Shown: positions 51,374 through 59,050 of the stretch, in pieces | Numbering within the stretch: position 1 is the stretch's first letter | Layout of the letters: each line of letters starts with the position of its first letter | Source of the DNA: an uncultured Eubacteriales bacterium | GTDB lineage: Bacteria > Bacillota > Clostridia > Oscillospirales > Butyricicoccaceae | Direction: 5' to 3' | Assembly (NCBI GenBank): GCA_910579575.1 | Contig: CAJTUM010000001.1 | Location: 11,262 to 75,261, forward strand | DNA length: 64,000 nt | The notes under the pieces: generated by a model | Seen by the model: the letters and a program-made list of their open reading frames with translations, nothing else | What the model was told of the DNA's origin: nothing | Database searches by the model: none | Made by a program: the position numbers and the translations under genes

Positions 51374-52060
51374 ATGGTCAAAATCGCCCCTTCTATTCTT
51401 TCGGCGGATTTTGCAAACTTGGGCCGGGATATCGACAGGGTGTTGAAAGCCGGAGCCGATTGGATTCATGTGGATATCATGGACGGCCATTTTGTGCCCA
51501 ACCTTTCCTTTGGCCCGCCGGCGCTGCGTTGCATCCGCCAAGCTACCGAAGGATTTTTAGACGTACACCTGATGATTGAAAAACCGGAAGATTATCTGGA
51601 TGCCTTTCTCCAGGCTGGAGCAGACCTGGTAAATTTCCATCTGGAATCCCAGGGGGATTTGTACAGCCTAATTCGTCGGGTAAAACAGGCAGGCAAGCAG
51701 GCGGCGTTGACCATCAAGCCCGCTACCCCGGCGGAAGCCCTGTTTCCCTACCTGCCCCTGTTGGACATGGTGCTGGTGATGTCGGTAGAGCCAGGCTTTG
51801 GCGGGCAGAAATTCATGCCGGACTCCCTGGAAAAGGTCCGCCTGCTGCGGCAGCAGATCGACGCGCAAAGCCTGCCCTGCCTGATCGAGATCGACGGCGG
51901 CATCAACACAGAAAACGCGCCGCTGGCCATCGAGGCGGGCGCCGATGTGCTGGTAGCCGGTTCCGCCGTCTACGGCGCAAAGGACATCAAGGAAGCCATT
52001 GTCCAGCTCCGGTCCGGCCAGCTCTCCCTTTTCTCCCCAGGCTCGCGCCTGGAGGCATGA
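51374..52060 (+). CDS. rpe: Ribulose-phosphate 3-epimerase
   Basis: 228 residues, TIM barrel: MVKIAPSILSADFANLGRDI, HVDIMDGHFVPNLSFGP (metal/His-Asp site), DVHLMIEKPEDY, MSVEPGFGGQKFMP (catalytic region) and EIDGGINTENA, all intact. It interconverts ribulose-5-phosphate and xylulose-5-phosphate. GGAGG lies 10 nt before the ATG. The last residues (PGSRLEA) and the stop codon are read from a repeat element that begins at 52037, so the native C-terminus has been replaced by repeat-derived sequence. Confidence 0.96.
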   Translation: MVKIAPSILSADFANLGRDIDRVLKAGADWIHVDIMDGHFVPNLSFGPPALRCIRQATEGFLDVHLMIEKPEDYLDAFLQAGADLVNFHLESQGDLYSLIRRVKQAGKQAALTIKPATPAEALFPYLPLLDMVLVMSVEPGFGGQKFMPDSLEKVRLLRQQIDAQSLPCLIEIDGGINTENAPLAIEAGADVLVAGSAVYGAKDIKEAIVQLRSGQLSLFSPGSRLEA

Positions 52061-52130
52061 CCCGTGTCAGCTTGGTGGGGTTGGGAGCTTCAGTGCCCGC
52101 AGCCGGGGCCTTTCAGTAAAGGCCGTTGGA
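52037..52130 (+). repeat. Structured intergenic repeat, degenerate copy A
   Basis: It begins CCAGGCTCGCGCCTGGAGGC (itself a small hairpin), continues ATGACCCGTGTCAGCTTGG, and keeps the GGCCTTTcagtAAAGGCC hairpin, but has lost the 3' arm of the outer stem. Its start overlaps the end of rpe. Confidence 0.75.
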
Positions 52131-52179
52131 TAAGTAATTGCCCACCTAACTTCGTTATATGCCCGTTGCGGCATCGCGA

Positions 52180-52330
52180 CCGCCTGGAGGCATGACCCGT
52201 GTCAGCTTGGCGGATTTACGAGCTTTTGTGCCCGCAGCAATGCCCTTTGCGACAAAGGCCGAGGCGGTCGAGCACTTAGGGCGCTTGTACCTCCCAGCTG
52301 ACACGGACACGCCCGTCGGGGCATCCCGAC
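52180..52330 (+). repeat. Structured intergenic repeat, copy B
   Basis: Outer arms CCGTGTCAGCT (52197-52207) and AGCTGACACGG (52296-52306) are perfectly complementary and enclose 88 nt. Inside are CCTTTG-cga-CAAAGG and the shared GAGGCGGTCGAGCACTT. The unit ends near CGGGGCATCCCGAC. Confidence 0.9.
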
Positions 52331-52490
52331 CCAGGCTTGCGCCTGGAGGCATGACCCGTGTCAGCTCGGCGGATTTACGAGCTTTTGTGCTCGTAGCAAT
52401 GGCCTTTTCAGCAAAGGCCGAGGCGGTCGAGCACTTGAGGCGCTTGTACCTCCCAGCTGACACGGACACGCCTGTCGGGGCGTCCCGACC
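52331..52490 (+). repeat. Structured intergenic repeat, copy C
   Basis: Same outer arms at 52356-52366 and 52455-52465, again exactly 110 nt end to end. Internal hairpins are cleaner than in copy B: TACGAGC-ttttgt-GCTCGTA (52376-52395), GGCCTTT-tcagc-AAAGGCC (52401-52419) and GAGG/CCTC. Together with the outer stem this gives a branched, cloverleaf-like fold. No convincing protein is encoded. Confidence 0.9.
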
Positions 52491-52517
52491 TTCCAGAAAC
52501 GGTATAGCCGCCGCACA

Positions 52518-52991
52518 CTATATCAACAATTCAAATTCAATTTCATGGCGCAGCGGGATGGAATGATCGCCAATCAGGGGGATCTCAGGCTTTATTTTTC
52601 TTGAGATATCCAAAGCGTTGTGATACAGACAGGCCATATCAAATCCTCTTTTTTGGTAAAACTTAATCGCATTGATGTTATCATTGGTTGTTACAACAAG
52701 AATCTTTTTTAATTTTCTATCCTTCGCTTCCCGGATCACCGCATCAACAAGTTTGGTCCCAATTCCCTGGTTTTCGCGCAGGCTGTTCAGCGATATCACT
52801 TCCAGCACATCATCAGAAACGAAATAAGTGATCAAACCAATGATATCTTCCTGTTCTTTGACATAGAACCCCTCTGTTTGAGTCATATCAATTTCTTTGC
52901 CCCGGATAATCATGGTGGTGGTATACCATTGCTGCCGGATAAATTCGTCAACCAAAGTTCGATCCGATGTGCTGATCCTCTTCCATTCCAT
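52518..52991 (-). CDS. GNAT family N-acetyltransferase
   Basis: 157 residues. The acetyl-CoA loop is LRENQGIGTKLVDAVIREAKDRKLKKILVVTTNDNINAIKFYQKRGF, with the family's NxxAxxFYxxxGF ending. The N-terminal part (DRTLVDEFIRQQWYTTTMIIRGK) resembles phosphinothricin/aminoglycoside-type GNATs of unknown substrate. Composition is lower in GC than its neighbours, so it may be acquired. It sits between the structured repeats and the ppdK terminator. Confidence 0.85.
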   Translation of the reverse strand: MEWKRISTSDRTLVDEFIRQQWYTTTMIIRGKEIDMTQTEGFYVKEQEDIIGLITYFVSDDVLEVISLNSLRENQGIGTKLVDAVIREAKDRKLKKILVVTTNDNINAIKFYQKRGFDMACLYHNALDISRKIKPEIPLIGDHSIPLRHEIEFELLI

Positions 52992-53080
52992 TTCCAGTAC
53001 CTCTCAAATTTCAGTCTTTTTCTTGATGATAGCAAATATCTTCCCCTGTCGCAAGGCAAAGCCGCTGCGCTCTGCGCAAC

Positions 53081-53121
53081 AAAACAAAAGACAGCCCCGC
53101 GCCGCATAGGCGCAGAGCTGT
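53081..53121 (-). terminator. Intrinsic terminator of ppdK
   Basis: Minus strand ACAGCTCTGCGCC pairs with GGCGCGGGGCTGT (two mismatches), followed by CTTTTGTTTTG. Confidence 0.75.
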
Positions 53122-53134
53122 TTCTTTTTTATCT

Positions 53135-53215
53135 CAAAGGCCGAGGCTGTCGAGCACTATGGTCGCCAAAACCACCGTGGCGACACGAGTATGGCTGTCG
53201 GCGCTTGCCGACCGG
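53135..53215 (+). repeat. Fragment of the dispersed repeat family
   Basis: CAAAGGCCGAGGCTGTCGAGCAC matches the 3' half of copies B and C; then GGTCGCC/GGCGACC-like palindromic sequence and GTATGGCTGTCGGCGCTTGC follow, directly downstream of ppdK. Confidence 0.65.
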
Positions 53216-53216
53216 C

Positions 53217-55847
53217 CTATTTCGCCAGGTTTTCCTTTGCCTTGGCCTGAGCGGCGGCCAGGCGAGCGATGGGCACGCGGTAGGGGGAGCAAGACACATA
53301 GTTCAAGCCGATCTTGTGGAAAAATTCCACAGAGGCCGGGTCGCCGCCGTGCTCGCCGCAGATGCCCAGCTTGATATCCGGGCGGGTCTTGCGGCCCTTT
53401 TCCACAGCCATCTTGACCAGCTGGCCTACGCCGTCCTGATCCAGGCTGGCGAAGGGATCCCGCTCCATGATCTTCTTGTCGTAATAGGCGTTCAAAATCT
53501 TGCCCACGTCGTCGCGGGAGAATCCGAAGCCCATCTGGGTCAGGTCGTTGGTGCCGAAGGAGAAGAACTCCGCTTCTTGGGCAATCTCGTCGGCTGTCAC
53601 AGCAGCCCGAGGCACTTCGATCATGGTGCCCACCAGGTACTTCATCTCCACGCCGGATTCGGCGATGATGGCGTCGGCCGTCTTAACGACGATGTTCTTG
53701 ACGAACTTCAGCTCGCTGATCATGCCTACCAAAGGAATCATGATTTCCGGCTCAATCTCCAGGCCGGTGGCCTTTTTCACATTGATGGCCGCTTCAATGA
53801 CGGCTCTTGTCTGCATCTCGGCGATTTCCGGATATGTGACGGCCAGGCGGCAACCGCGATGACCCAGCATGGGATTGAACTCATGCAGATCGGCGATAAC
53901 CTGCTTCAGCTCTTCCACAGGCATATTCATCTCGCCGGCAATCTCCACAATATCCGCCTCGTCCTGGGGCAGGAACTCGTGGAGCGGGGGATCCAGGAAC
54001 CGAATGGTCACCGGGCGGCCGCCCATGGCCATGAACAGGCCCTCAAAATCGCCCCGCTGCATGGGCAGCAGCTTTTCCAGAGCCTTGCGGCGCTGGGCCT
54101 CGTCCTTGGAGACAATCATCTCCCGAACGGCCTTGATGCGGTCAGTTTCAAAGAACATATGCTCGGTGCGGCACAGACCGATGCCTTCCGCGCCAAAGCG
54201 AACAGCCTGCTCGGCGTCCTTGGGAGTATCGGCGTTGGTGCAGACCTTCAGGGTGCGGATTTCGTCCGCCCAGCCCATAAAGCGGCCAAAATCGCCGGTC
54301 ATGGAGGCGGGGACCGTCTTGATCTCGCCCAAATACACATTGCCGGTGGAGCCGTCGATGGAAATATAATCGCCCTCGCGGACCTTCTGCTCGCCGATGA
54401 CGAAATACTTCTCCTCTTCGTTCATCTTCACTTCGCCGCAGCCTGCCACGCAGCAGGTTCCCATGCCGCGAGCCACCACGGCGGCGTGAGAGGTCATGCC
54501 GCCGCGGACGGTCATGACGCCTTGGGCGGCGGCCATGCCTTCGATATCCTCCGGGGAAGTCTCCAAACGAACCAGAACCACCTTCTCGCCGTTGTTAGCG
54601 GCGGCCACAGCCTCAGCGGCGGTGAAATACACTTTGCCGCAGGCGGCGCCGGGGGAGGCGGGAAGGCCCTTTGTGGCGGCCTTGGCGGCCTTCAGGGAGT
54701 CGGCGTCAAATTGGGGATGGAGCAAAGCGTCCAGCTGCTTGGGCTCCACCTTCATAATGGCCTCTTCCTTGGTGAGCATACCCTCGTCCACCATATCCAC
54801 AGCCACCTTCAAAGCGGCTTGGGCGGTGCGCTTACCGTTTCTGGTCTGGAGCATATAGAGCTTGCCTTTTTCGATGGTGAATTCCATGTCTTGCATATCC
54901 TTGTAGTGCTTTTCCAGCTTGTCGGCGATGGCGGCAAACTGCTCGTACACCTCGGGCATGACCTGCTTCAGCTGGTCGATGGATTGGGGGGTGCGGATGC
55001 CGGCCACAACGTCTTCGCCCTGAGCGTTCATCAGGAACTCGCCGTAAAGATGCGCGTCGCCAGTGGCGGGGTTGCGGGTGAAGGCCACGCCGGTGCCGCT
55101 GTCGTCGCCAGTGTTGCCGAAGACCATGGACTGGACGTTGACGGCGGTGCCCCAATCGCTGGGAATATCGTTCATACGGCGGTAGACAATGGCCCGCTGG
55201 TTGTTCCAGGAGCGGAACACCGCCTTGACGGCGCCCATCAGCTGCTCTTTGGGGTCGGAGGGGAAATCCACGCCCAGCTTGGCCTTGTATTCCGCCTTAA
55301 ACTGCTCGGCCAGCTTTTTCAGGTCGTCGGCGTCCAACTCGGTATCCAACTTGACGCCTTTTTCTTCCTTCATCTTGTCGATGAGCTCTTCAAAATACTT
55401 TTTGCCCACTTCCATCACAACGTCGGAATACATCTGGATAAACCGGCGATAGCTGTCGTAGGCAAAACGGGGGTTATTGGTGATTTTGGCAAAAGACTCC
55501 ACGACCTCGTCGTTCAGACCCAGGTTGAGAATGGTGTCCATCATGCCGGGCATCGAGGCCCGGGAGCCGGAACGGACGGAAACCAGCAGCGGGTTCTGAG
55601 GGTCGCCGAAGGTCTTGCCGGTAATCTTCTCCATCTTGGCCAGATATTCATAGATCTGGTCCTGGATATCCTGGGCGATCTGCTCGCCGTCTTCATAGTA
55701 CCGGGTGCAGGCCTCGGTGGAAATGGTGAAGCCCTGGGGCACAGGCATACCAAGATTGGTCATCTCGGCCAGGTTAGCGCCTTTGCCGCCCAGCAGCTCC
55801 CGCATATTCCCGTTGCCCTCAGAGAAAAGGTAAACGTACTTATGCAT
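53217..55847 (-). CDS. ppdK: Pyruvate, phosphate dikinase
   Basis: 876 residues, the normal length. The N-terminal ATP-grasp region includes GNMRELLGGKGANLAEM and VSVRSGSRASMPGMMDTILNLGLND. The central phosphohistidine is in TVRGGMTSHAAVVARGMGTCCV. The C-terminal PEP/pyruvate barrel has GFGTNDLTQMGFGFSRDD and GICGEHGGDP. It interconverts pyruvate plus ATP and Pi with PEP, AMP and PPi; in anaerobes it often runs in glycolysis to save energy. AAGGAGTG precedes the ATG at 55847. No regulatory-protein (PDRP) gene is adjacent. Confidence 0.97.
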   Translation of the reverse strand: MHKYVYLFSEGNGNMRELLGGKGANLAEMTNLGMPVPQGFTISTEACTRYYEDGEQIAQDIQDQIYEYLAKMEKITGKTFGDPQNPLLVSVRSGSRASMPGMMDTILNLGLNDEVVESFAKITNNPRFAYDSYRRFIQMYSDVVMEVGKKYFEELIDKMKEEKGVKLDTELDADDLKKLAEQFKAEYKAKLGVDFPSDPKEQLMGAVKAVFRSWNNQRAIVYRRMNDIPSDWGTAVNVQSMVFGNTGDDSGTGVAFTRNPATGDAHLYGEFLMNAQGEDVVAGIRTPQSIDQLKQVMPEVYEQFAAIADKLEKHYKDMQDMEFTIEKGKLYMLQTRNGKRTAQAALKVAVDMVDEGMLTKEEAIMKVEPKQLDALLHPQFDADSLKAAKAATKGLPASPGAACGKVYFTAAEAVAAANNGEKVVLVRLETSPEDIEGMAAAQGVMTVRGGMTSHAAVVARGMGTCCVAGCGEVKMNEEEKYFVIGEQKVREGDYISIDGSTGNVYLGEIKTVPASMTGDFGRFMGWADEIRTLKVCTNADTPKDAEQAVRFGAEGIGLCRTEHMFFETDRIKAVREMIVSKDEAQRRKALEKLLPMQRGDFEGLFMAMGGRPVTIRFLDPPLHEFLPQDEADIVEIAGEMNMPVEELKQVIADLHEFNPMLGHRGCRLAVTYPEIAEMQTRAVIEAAINVKKATGLEIEPEIMIPLVGMISELKFVKNIVVKTADAIIAESGVEMKYLVGTMIEVPRAAVTADEIAQEAEFFSFGTNDLTQMGFGFSRDDVGKILNAYYDKKIMERDPFASLDQDGVGQLVKMAVEKGRKTRPDIKLGICGEHGGDPASVEFFHKIGLNYVSCSPYRVPIARLAAAQAKAKENLAK

Positions 55848-55987
55848 TGCGATACACTCCTTATGCGTTCTGCGTTCTATTGTCAATGATTGACTTCCCT
55901 GATTCAGCGGAGACAAAGCGCTCCGCATACGTCCTTTATTATAGCAGACTATTTTTTCAAATGCACGAAAAATTTATATTTTCCCGC

Positions 55988-57025
55988 CTACTCAAGCAAT
56001 TTCTCGATATAACCGCCGCCGACGACTTGGTCGCCCCGATAGAAAACGGCGGATTGGCCGGGAGAAGGAGCGCGAACAGGCCGAGAAAACTCAATTTTTG
56101 CCCGGCCGCCGGGCAAATAACAAACCAGGGCTGGATCCCGCCGGCGGCTGTGGCGGATTTTGACTTCCGCTTCAAAGGGGGAATCCCCATAGTCCGGCGC
56201 CGTTCTGCACAGGCTGTGGACAAAGACTGTGGAAGCCTGAGGCCATTGATCGGACAATACCACCCGATTGTGAACAGGGTCGATTTCCCGGACAAACAGC
56301 CGGCTGGCGGCGGATATCCCCAGGCCTCGGCGCTGGCCCGCCGTATAATGGTGAATCCCCAAATGGCGGCCCAGCACATTGCCCGCCTGGTCCACAAAAT
56401 CCCCAGGAGGCGGCGTTCTGGGCCCCGCCTGTTCGCCGATAAAGCGGGCGTAATCTCCGTCTGGCACAAAGCAGATTTCCATGCTGTCCGGCTTGTGAGC
56501 GGCGCTGAGGCCATATCGGCGGGCCAGGGCCCGGGTATCGTCTTTTCCCGCCAGCTTGCCCAAGGGGAAAACCAAGCGATTCAGCTGGCTCTGGCTCAGC
56601 CGATAGAGCATATAAGATTGGTCGTTGAAAGCAGGAGAGGCAAACAAGCCGACATAACCGGCTTCCGTCTGCCGCAACCGGGCATAATGGCCGGTTGCCG
56701 CATACGCGGCGCCAATCCGGTCGGCGTAATCCAGCAAAAAACGAAATTTCACCGCCGGGTTGCACAGCACGCAGGGGATGGGGGTAACGCCCTGCAAATA
56801 GCCTTCCACAAAAGGTTGCACAACCTGTTGAAAAAGCGCTTGGCGGATATCGGCGATCTCCAGCGGAATCCGCAGCTCGGCGGCGGCTCGGCGAGCGTCT
56901 GTTAAGCCGGCGAAGCTGCCGGTATCCAGATAAAGCCCCCGCACATCCCAGCCCTCTTGGGCCAACAGCCGGGCGCACAATGCGGAATCCACGCCGCCCG
57001 AAAGACCTAAAACAATCCTCTTCAT
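55988..57025 (-). CDS. mnmA: tRNA-specific 2-thiouridylase MnmA
   Basis: 345 residues. P-loop LGLSGGVDSALCARLL, first catalytic Cys in PIPCVLCNPAVKF, tRNA/ATP region ATGHYARL, second Cys in KPDSMEICFVPDGDY, and the C-terminal barrel with YTAGQRRGLGI. It thiolates U34 of Lys, Glu and Gln tRNAs. It is divergent from dnaA, where Firmicutes usually have rpmH-rnpA. No cysteine desulfurase gene is adjacent. Confidence 0.95.
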   Translation of the reverse strand: MKRIVLGLSGGVDSALCARLLAQEGWDVRGLYLDTGSFAGLTDARRAAAELRIPLEIADIRQALFQQVVQPFVEGYLQGVTPIPCVLCNPAVKFRFLLDYADRIGAAYAATGHYARLRQTEAGYVGLFASPAFNDQSYMLYRLSQSQLNRLVFPLGKLAGKDDTRALARRYGLSAAHKPDSMEICFVPDGDYARFIGEQAGPRTPPPGDFVDQAGNVLGRHLGIHHYTAGQRRGLGISAASRLFVREIDPVHNRVVLSDQWPQASTVFVHSLCRTAPDYGDSPFEAEVKIRHSRRRDPALVCYLPGGRAKIEFSRPVRAPSPGQSAVFYRGDQVVGGGYIEKLLE

Positions 57026-57339
57026 CCAATCCTCCTAACGGTCGGCCAAAACCGACGGCTGTATGCGCGGCGAAGTCGGCCGCCGCCCGCCGCGAGCGGC
57101 GGCTACGCGACTCATTGTACCCCAATTCTGCTACGCGTACAAGAGGCAAAAAAGGTATCCCCAGAATTTTTGCACAGGCTGTTTAGAAAATCGACGGACG
57201 GCAGTTTTTCGGCTTTGCGCAAGGCCGAAAAAAAGCAAGAAAAAACCAGCAAAAATCGTCGCCGAACGCTTTATTTTTTCCCCTCTTTATATTATAATGT
57301 ATTTATACAATATAAAGGGCTGAAAACAGGATTTTTTCA
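57026..57339. other. mnmA-dnaA intergenic region with AT-rich inverted repeats
   Basis: Holds a palindrome CGGCTTTGCGCAAGGCCG (57210-57227) extended by T and A runs, and an AT-rich inverted repeat CTTTATATT/AATATAAAG (57285-57317). I found no consensus DnaA box, tRNA or ORF here. Confidence 0.5.
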
Positions 57340-57368
57340 TTGTGCGAAAGCGTGGATTATGGTATACT
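57340..57368 (+). promoter_or_regulatory. Promoter of dnaA
   Basis: TTGTGC (57340-57345), 17-bp spacer, TATACT (57363-57368), leaving a ~120-nt leader. Confidence 0.6.
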
Positions 57369-57493
57369 CTATAGTGGGTATCCGGCGCAAAAAGCCGGCG
57401 AACTGTTCTGCGGCGCGGCGATTTTCCCGCCTTTTGGGCGGAAAACCCAAACCCGCGGTTTTCTGAAAAAGACAAAAAAATTCTGAAGTTTGA

Positions 57494-58807
57494 ATGGATG
57501 AGAAAGATATGACAAGCCCCGCAGAACTGCTGCAAAATGTGATCCATATGCTGGAGCAGCAATTCACCCCCATCGTCGTCTCCACCTGGTTTGGAGACGC
57601 CTCCGCCGTAACGGTCAAAGACGGCGTTTTTATTTTGCTCACGACCTCCCGTATGAAGCGAGAAATGATTGAAAACCGCTATGCGCAGCCCTTTTGCGAA
57701 GCCGCTCGGGAGCTGACCGGGGAAGACTTGGCTCTGCGCGTGCTCAGCGGCGACGAGGAACTGCGGCTCTGGCGAGAAGCCAATGAAGACACCGTTTACG
57801 CCAACTACACCTTTGAACGGTTTATTGTGGGCAGCAGCAATAAATTTGCCCATGCGGCGGCTCTGGCGGTGGCTCAAAACCCAGCGGCCTCCTATAACCC
57901 GCTGTTTATTTACGGCCCTTCCGGCCTAGGAAAAACTCATCTGCTCTATGCCATCGCCGGTTATATCGCCAGAACCAGACCGCCCTACCGCATCGTCTAT
58001 GTCAAGGGCGACGATTTCACCAACGAACTGATCAGCGCCATCCAGCGCAGCAACGTGGAAGGCTTCCGGGAAAAATATCGAATGGCCGACCTATTGCTGG
58101 TGGACGACATCCAGTTCATCGCCGGCAAAATCAGTACGCAAGAAGAATTTTTCCACACCTTCAACACCCTGCACGAATCTGGAAAGCAAATTGTGCTGAC
58201 GTCCGACCGAAAACCCAAAGAAATCCTGACGCTGGAGGACCGGTTGCAATCCCGCTTCGAATGGGGCCTGATCGCAGACATTCAACCGCCGGACTTTGAA
58301 ACCCGAATGGCCCTGGTCAACGCCAAAGCAGAAATGCGAGGCGTGGAACTGCCGCCCGACGTTGTGGAATACATCGCCTCTTCCATCACCAACAACGTGC
58401 GCCAGCTGGAAGGCGCCATCAACAAAATACTGGCCAAACACACCTTGATGAAACAACCCATCGACATCAAGCTAACAGAGGAATGCGTCCAAGACATCTT
58501 TAAAACAAACCCAGGGCTGAAACCCACCGCCGAGCTGATTTTGGACGAAACCGCCAACTTCTATAACATTACGCCAGATCGGATTTTAGGAACAGCCAAA
58601 ACCAAAGACGTGGTAATGCCGCGCCAAGTAGCGATGTACTTAATTCGGGAAATGACCAACCTATCGCTGCCGGAAATCGGCCGCTTCATGGGTCGCAACC
58701 ACACCACCGTTCTCTATTCCATTGAAAAAACCCAAGAACAAATCGAAAAAGACGACAGTTTCGCAAGCACCGTCAACGACCTGAAAAAAAACATACAAAA
58801 CCACTAA
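57494..58807 (+). CDS. dnaA: Chromosomal replication initiator protein DnaA
   Basis: 437 residues. Domain I ELLQNVIHMLEQQFTPIVVSTWF; AAA+ Walker A GPSGLGKTHLLYAI, Walker B LLVDDIQFIAGK; domain IV signature MGRNHTTVLYSIEKTQEQ. It binds the 9-bp boxes in the region just downstream. ATG at 57494 or 57509 (MTSPAELL) are both possible and neither has a strong ribosome site. Confidence 0.98.
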   Translation: MDEKDMTSPAELLQNVIHMLEQQFTPIVVSTWFGDASAVTVKDGVFILLTTSRMKREMIENRYAQPFCEAARELTGEDLALRVLSGDEELRLWREANEDTVYANYTFERFIVGSSNKFAHAAALAVAQNPAASYNPLFIYGPSGLGKTHLLYAIAGYIARTRPPYRIVYVKGDDFTNELISAIQRSNVEGFREKYRMADLLLVDDIQFIAGKISTQEEFFHTFNTLHESGKQIVLTSDRKPKEILTLEDRLQSRFEWGLIADIQPPDFETRMALVNAKAEMRGVELPPDVVEYIASSITNNVRQLEGAINKILAKHTLMKQPIDIKLTEECVQDIFKTNPGLKPTAELILDETANFYNITPDRILGTAKTKDVVMPRQVAMYLIREMTNLSLPEIGRFMGRNHTTVLYSIEKTQEQIEKDDSFASTVNDLKKNIQNH

Positions 58808-58860
58808 AAACGCCAAATTCCCCGCTTTGCCCAGAGTTTTCCCCAAAGGCTGTTGAAAGC

Positions 58861-59030
58861 TGTGGAAAACTGTCGATAAAATATGACCTGTTGATAACTC
58901 AGAGTTTTGCACAACGTTATCCACAAAACCTGTGGAAACCCTCCGCCTTAGAGCCCCAACGGAAAAGGGGGATTATCCACAAATCCACAGCCCCTATTAC
59001 TACTACTAAAAATAAAGAAATAAAAATAGA
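58861..59030 (+). other. Replication origin oriC (DnaA boxes, DnaA-trio and unwinding element)
   Basis: Seven DnaA-box-like sites: TTATCCACA at 58917 and 58973; TGTTGATAA at 58889; TGTCGATAA at 58871; TGTGGAAAA at 58861; TGTGGAAAC at 58931; AAATCCACA at 58981. After the last pair comes a short GC spacer (GCCCC), then TATTACTACTACTA (58995-59008), a DnaA-trio array, then AT-rich DNA. This is the order of the basal unwinding system defined in B. subtilis, here between dnaA and dnaN. Confidence 0.85.
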
Positions 59031-59050
59031 AACCGAAAGGAGCGCGAACA

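Noticed and set aside
52197..52306. tRNA or tmRNA gene
   Set aside because: The cloverleaf-like fold lacks the T-loop and D-loop consensus, a CCA-type acceptor and a 7-bp acceptor stem.
52155..52566. Repetitive proteins on either strand across the structured repeats (104-135 codons)
   Set aside because: Their repeats simply follow the nucleotide repeats; no ribosome site, and the base-paired arms explain the sequence better.
52878..55889. A 1003-codon open frame on the plus strand across ppdK
   Set aside because: It is the mirror of the ppdK coding sequence; the minus strand encodes a complete conserved enzyme with a good ribosome site. GC-rich codon use keeps the antisense frame open.
57204..57235. 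Hairpin between mnmA and dnaA as a terminator
   Set aside because: T-run is 5' and A-run 3' of the stem on both strands, so no U-tail follows it; mnmA points away from it.
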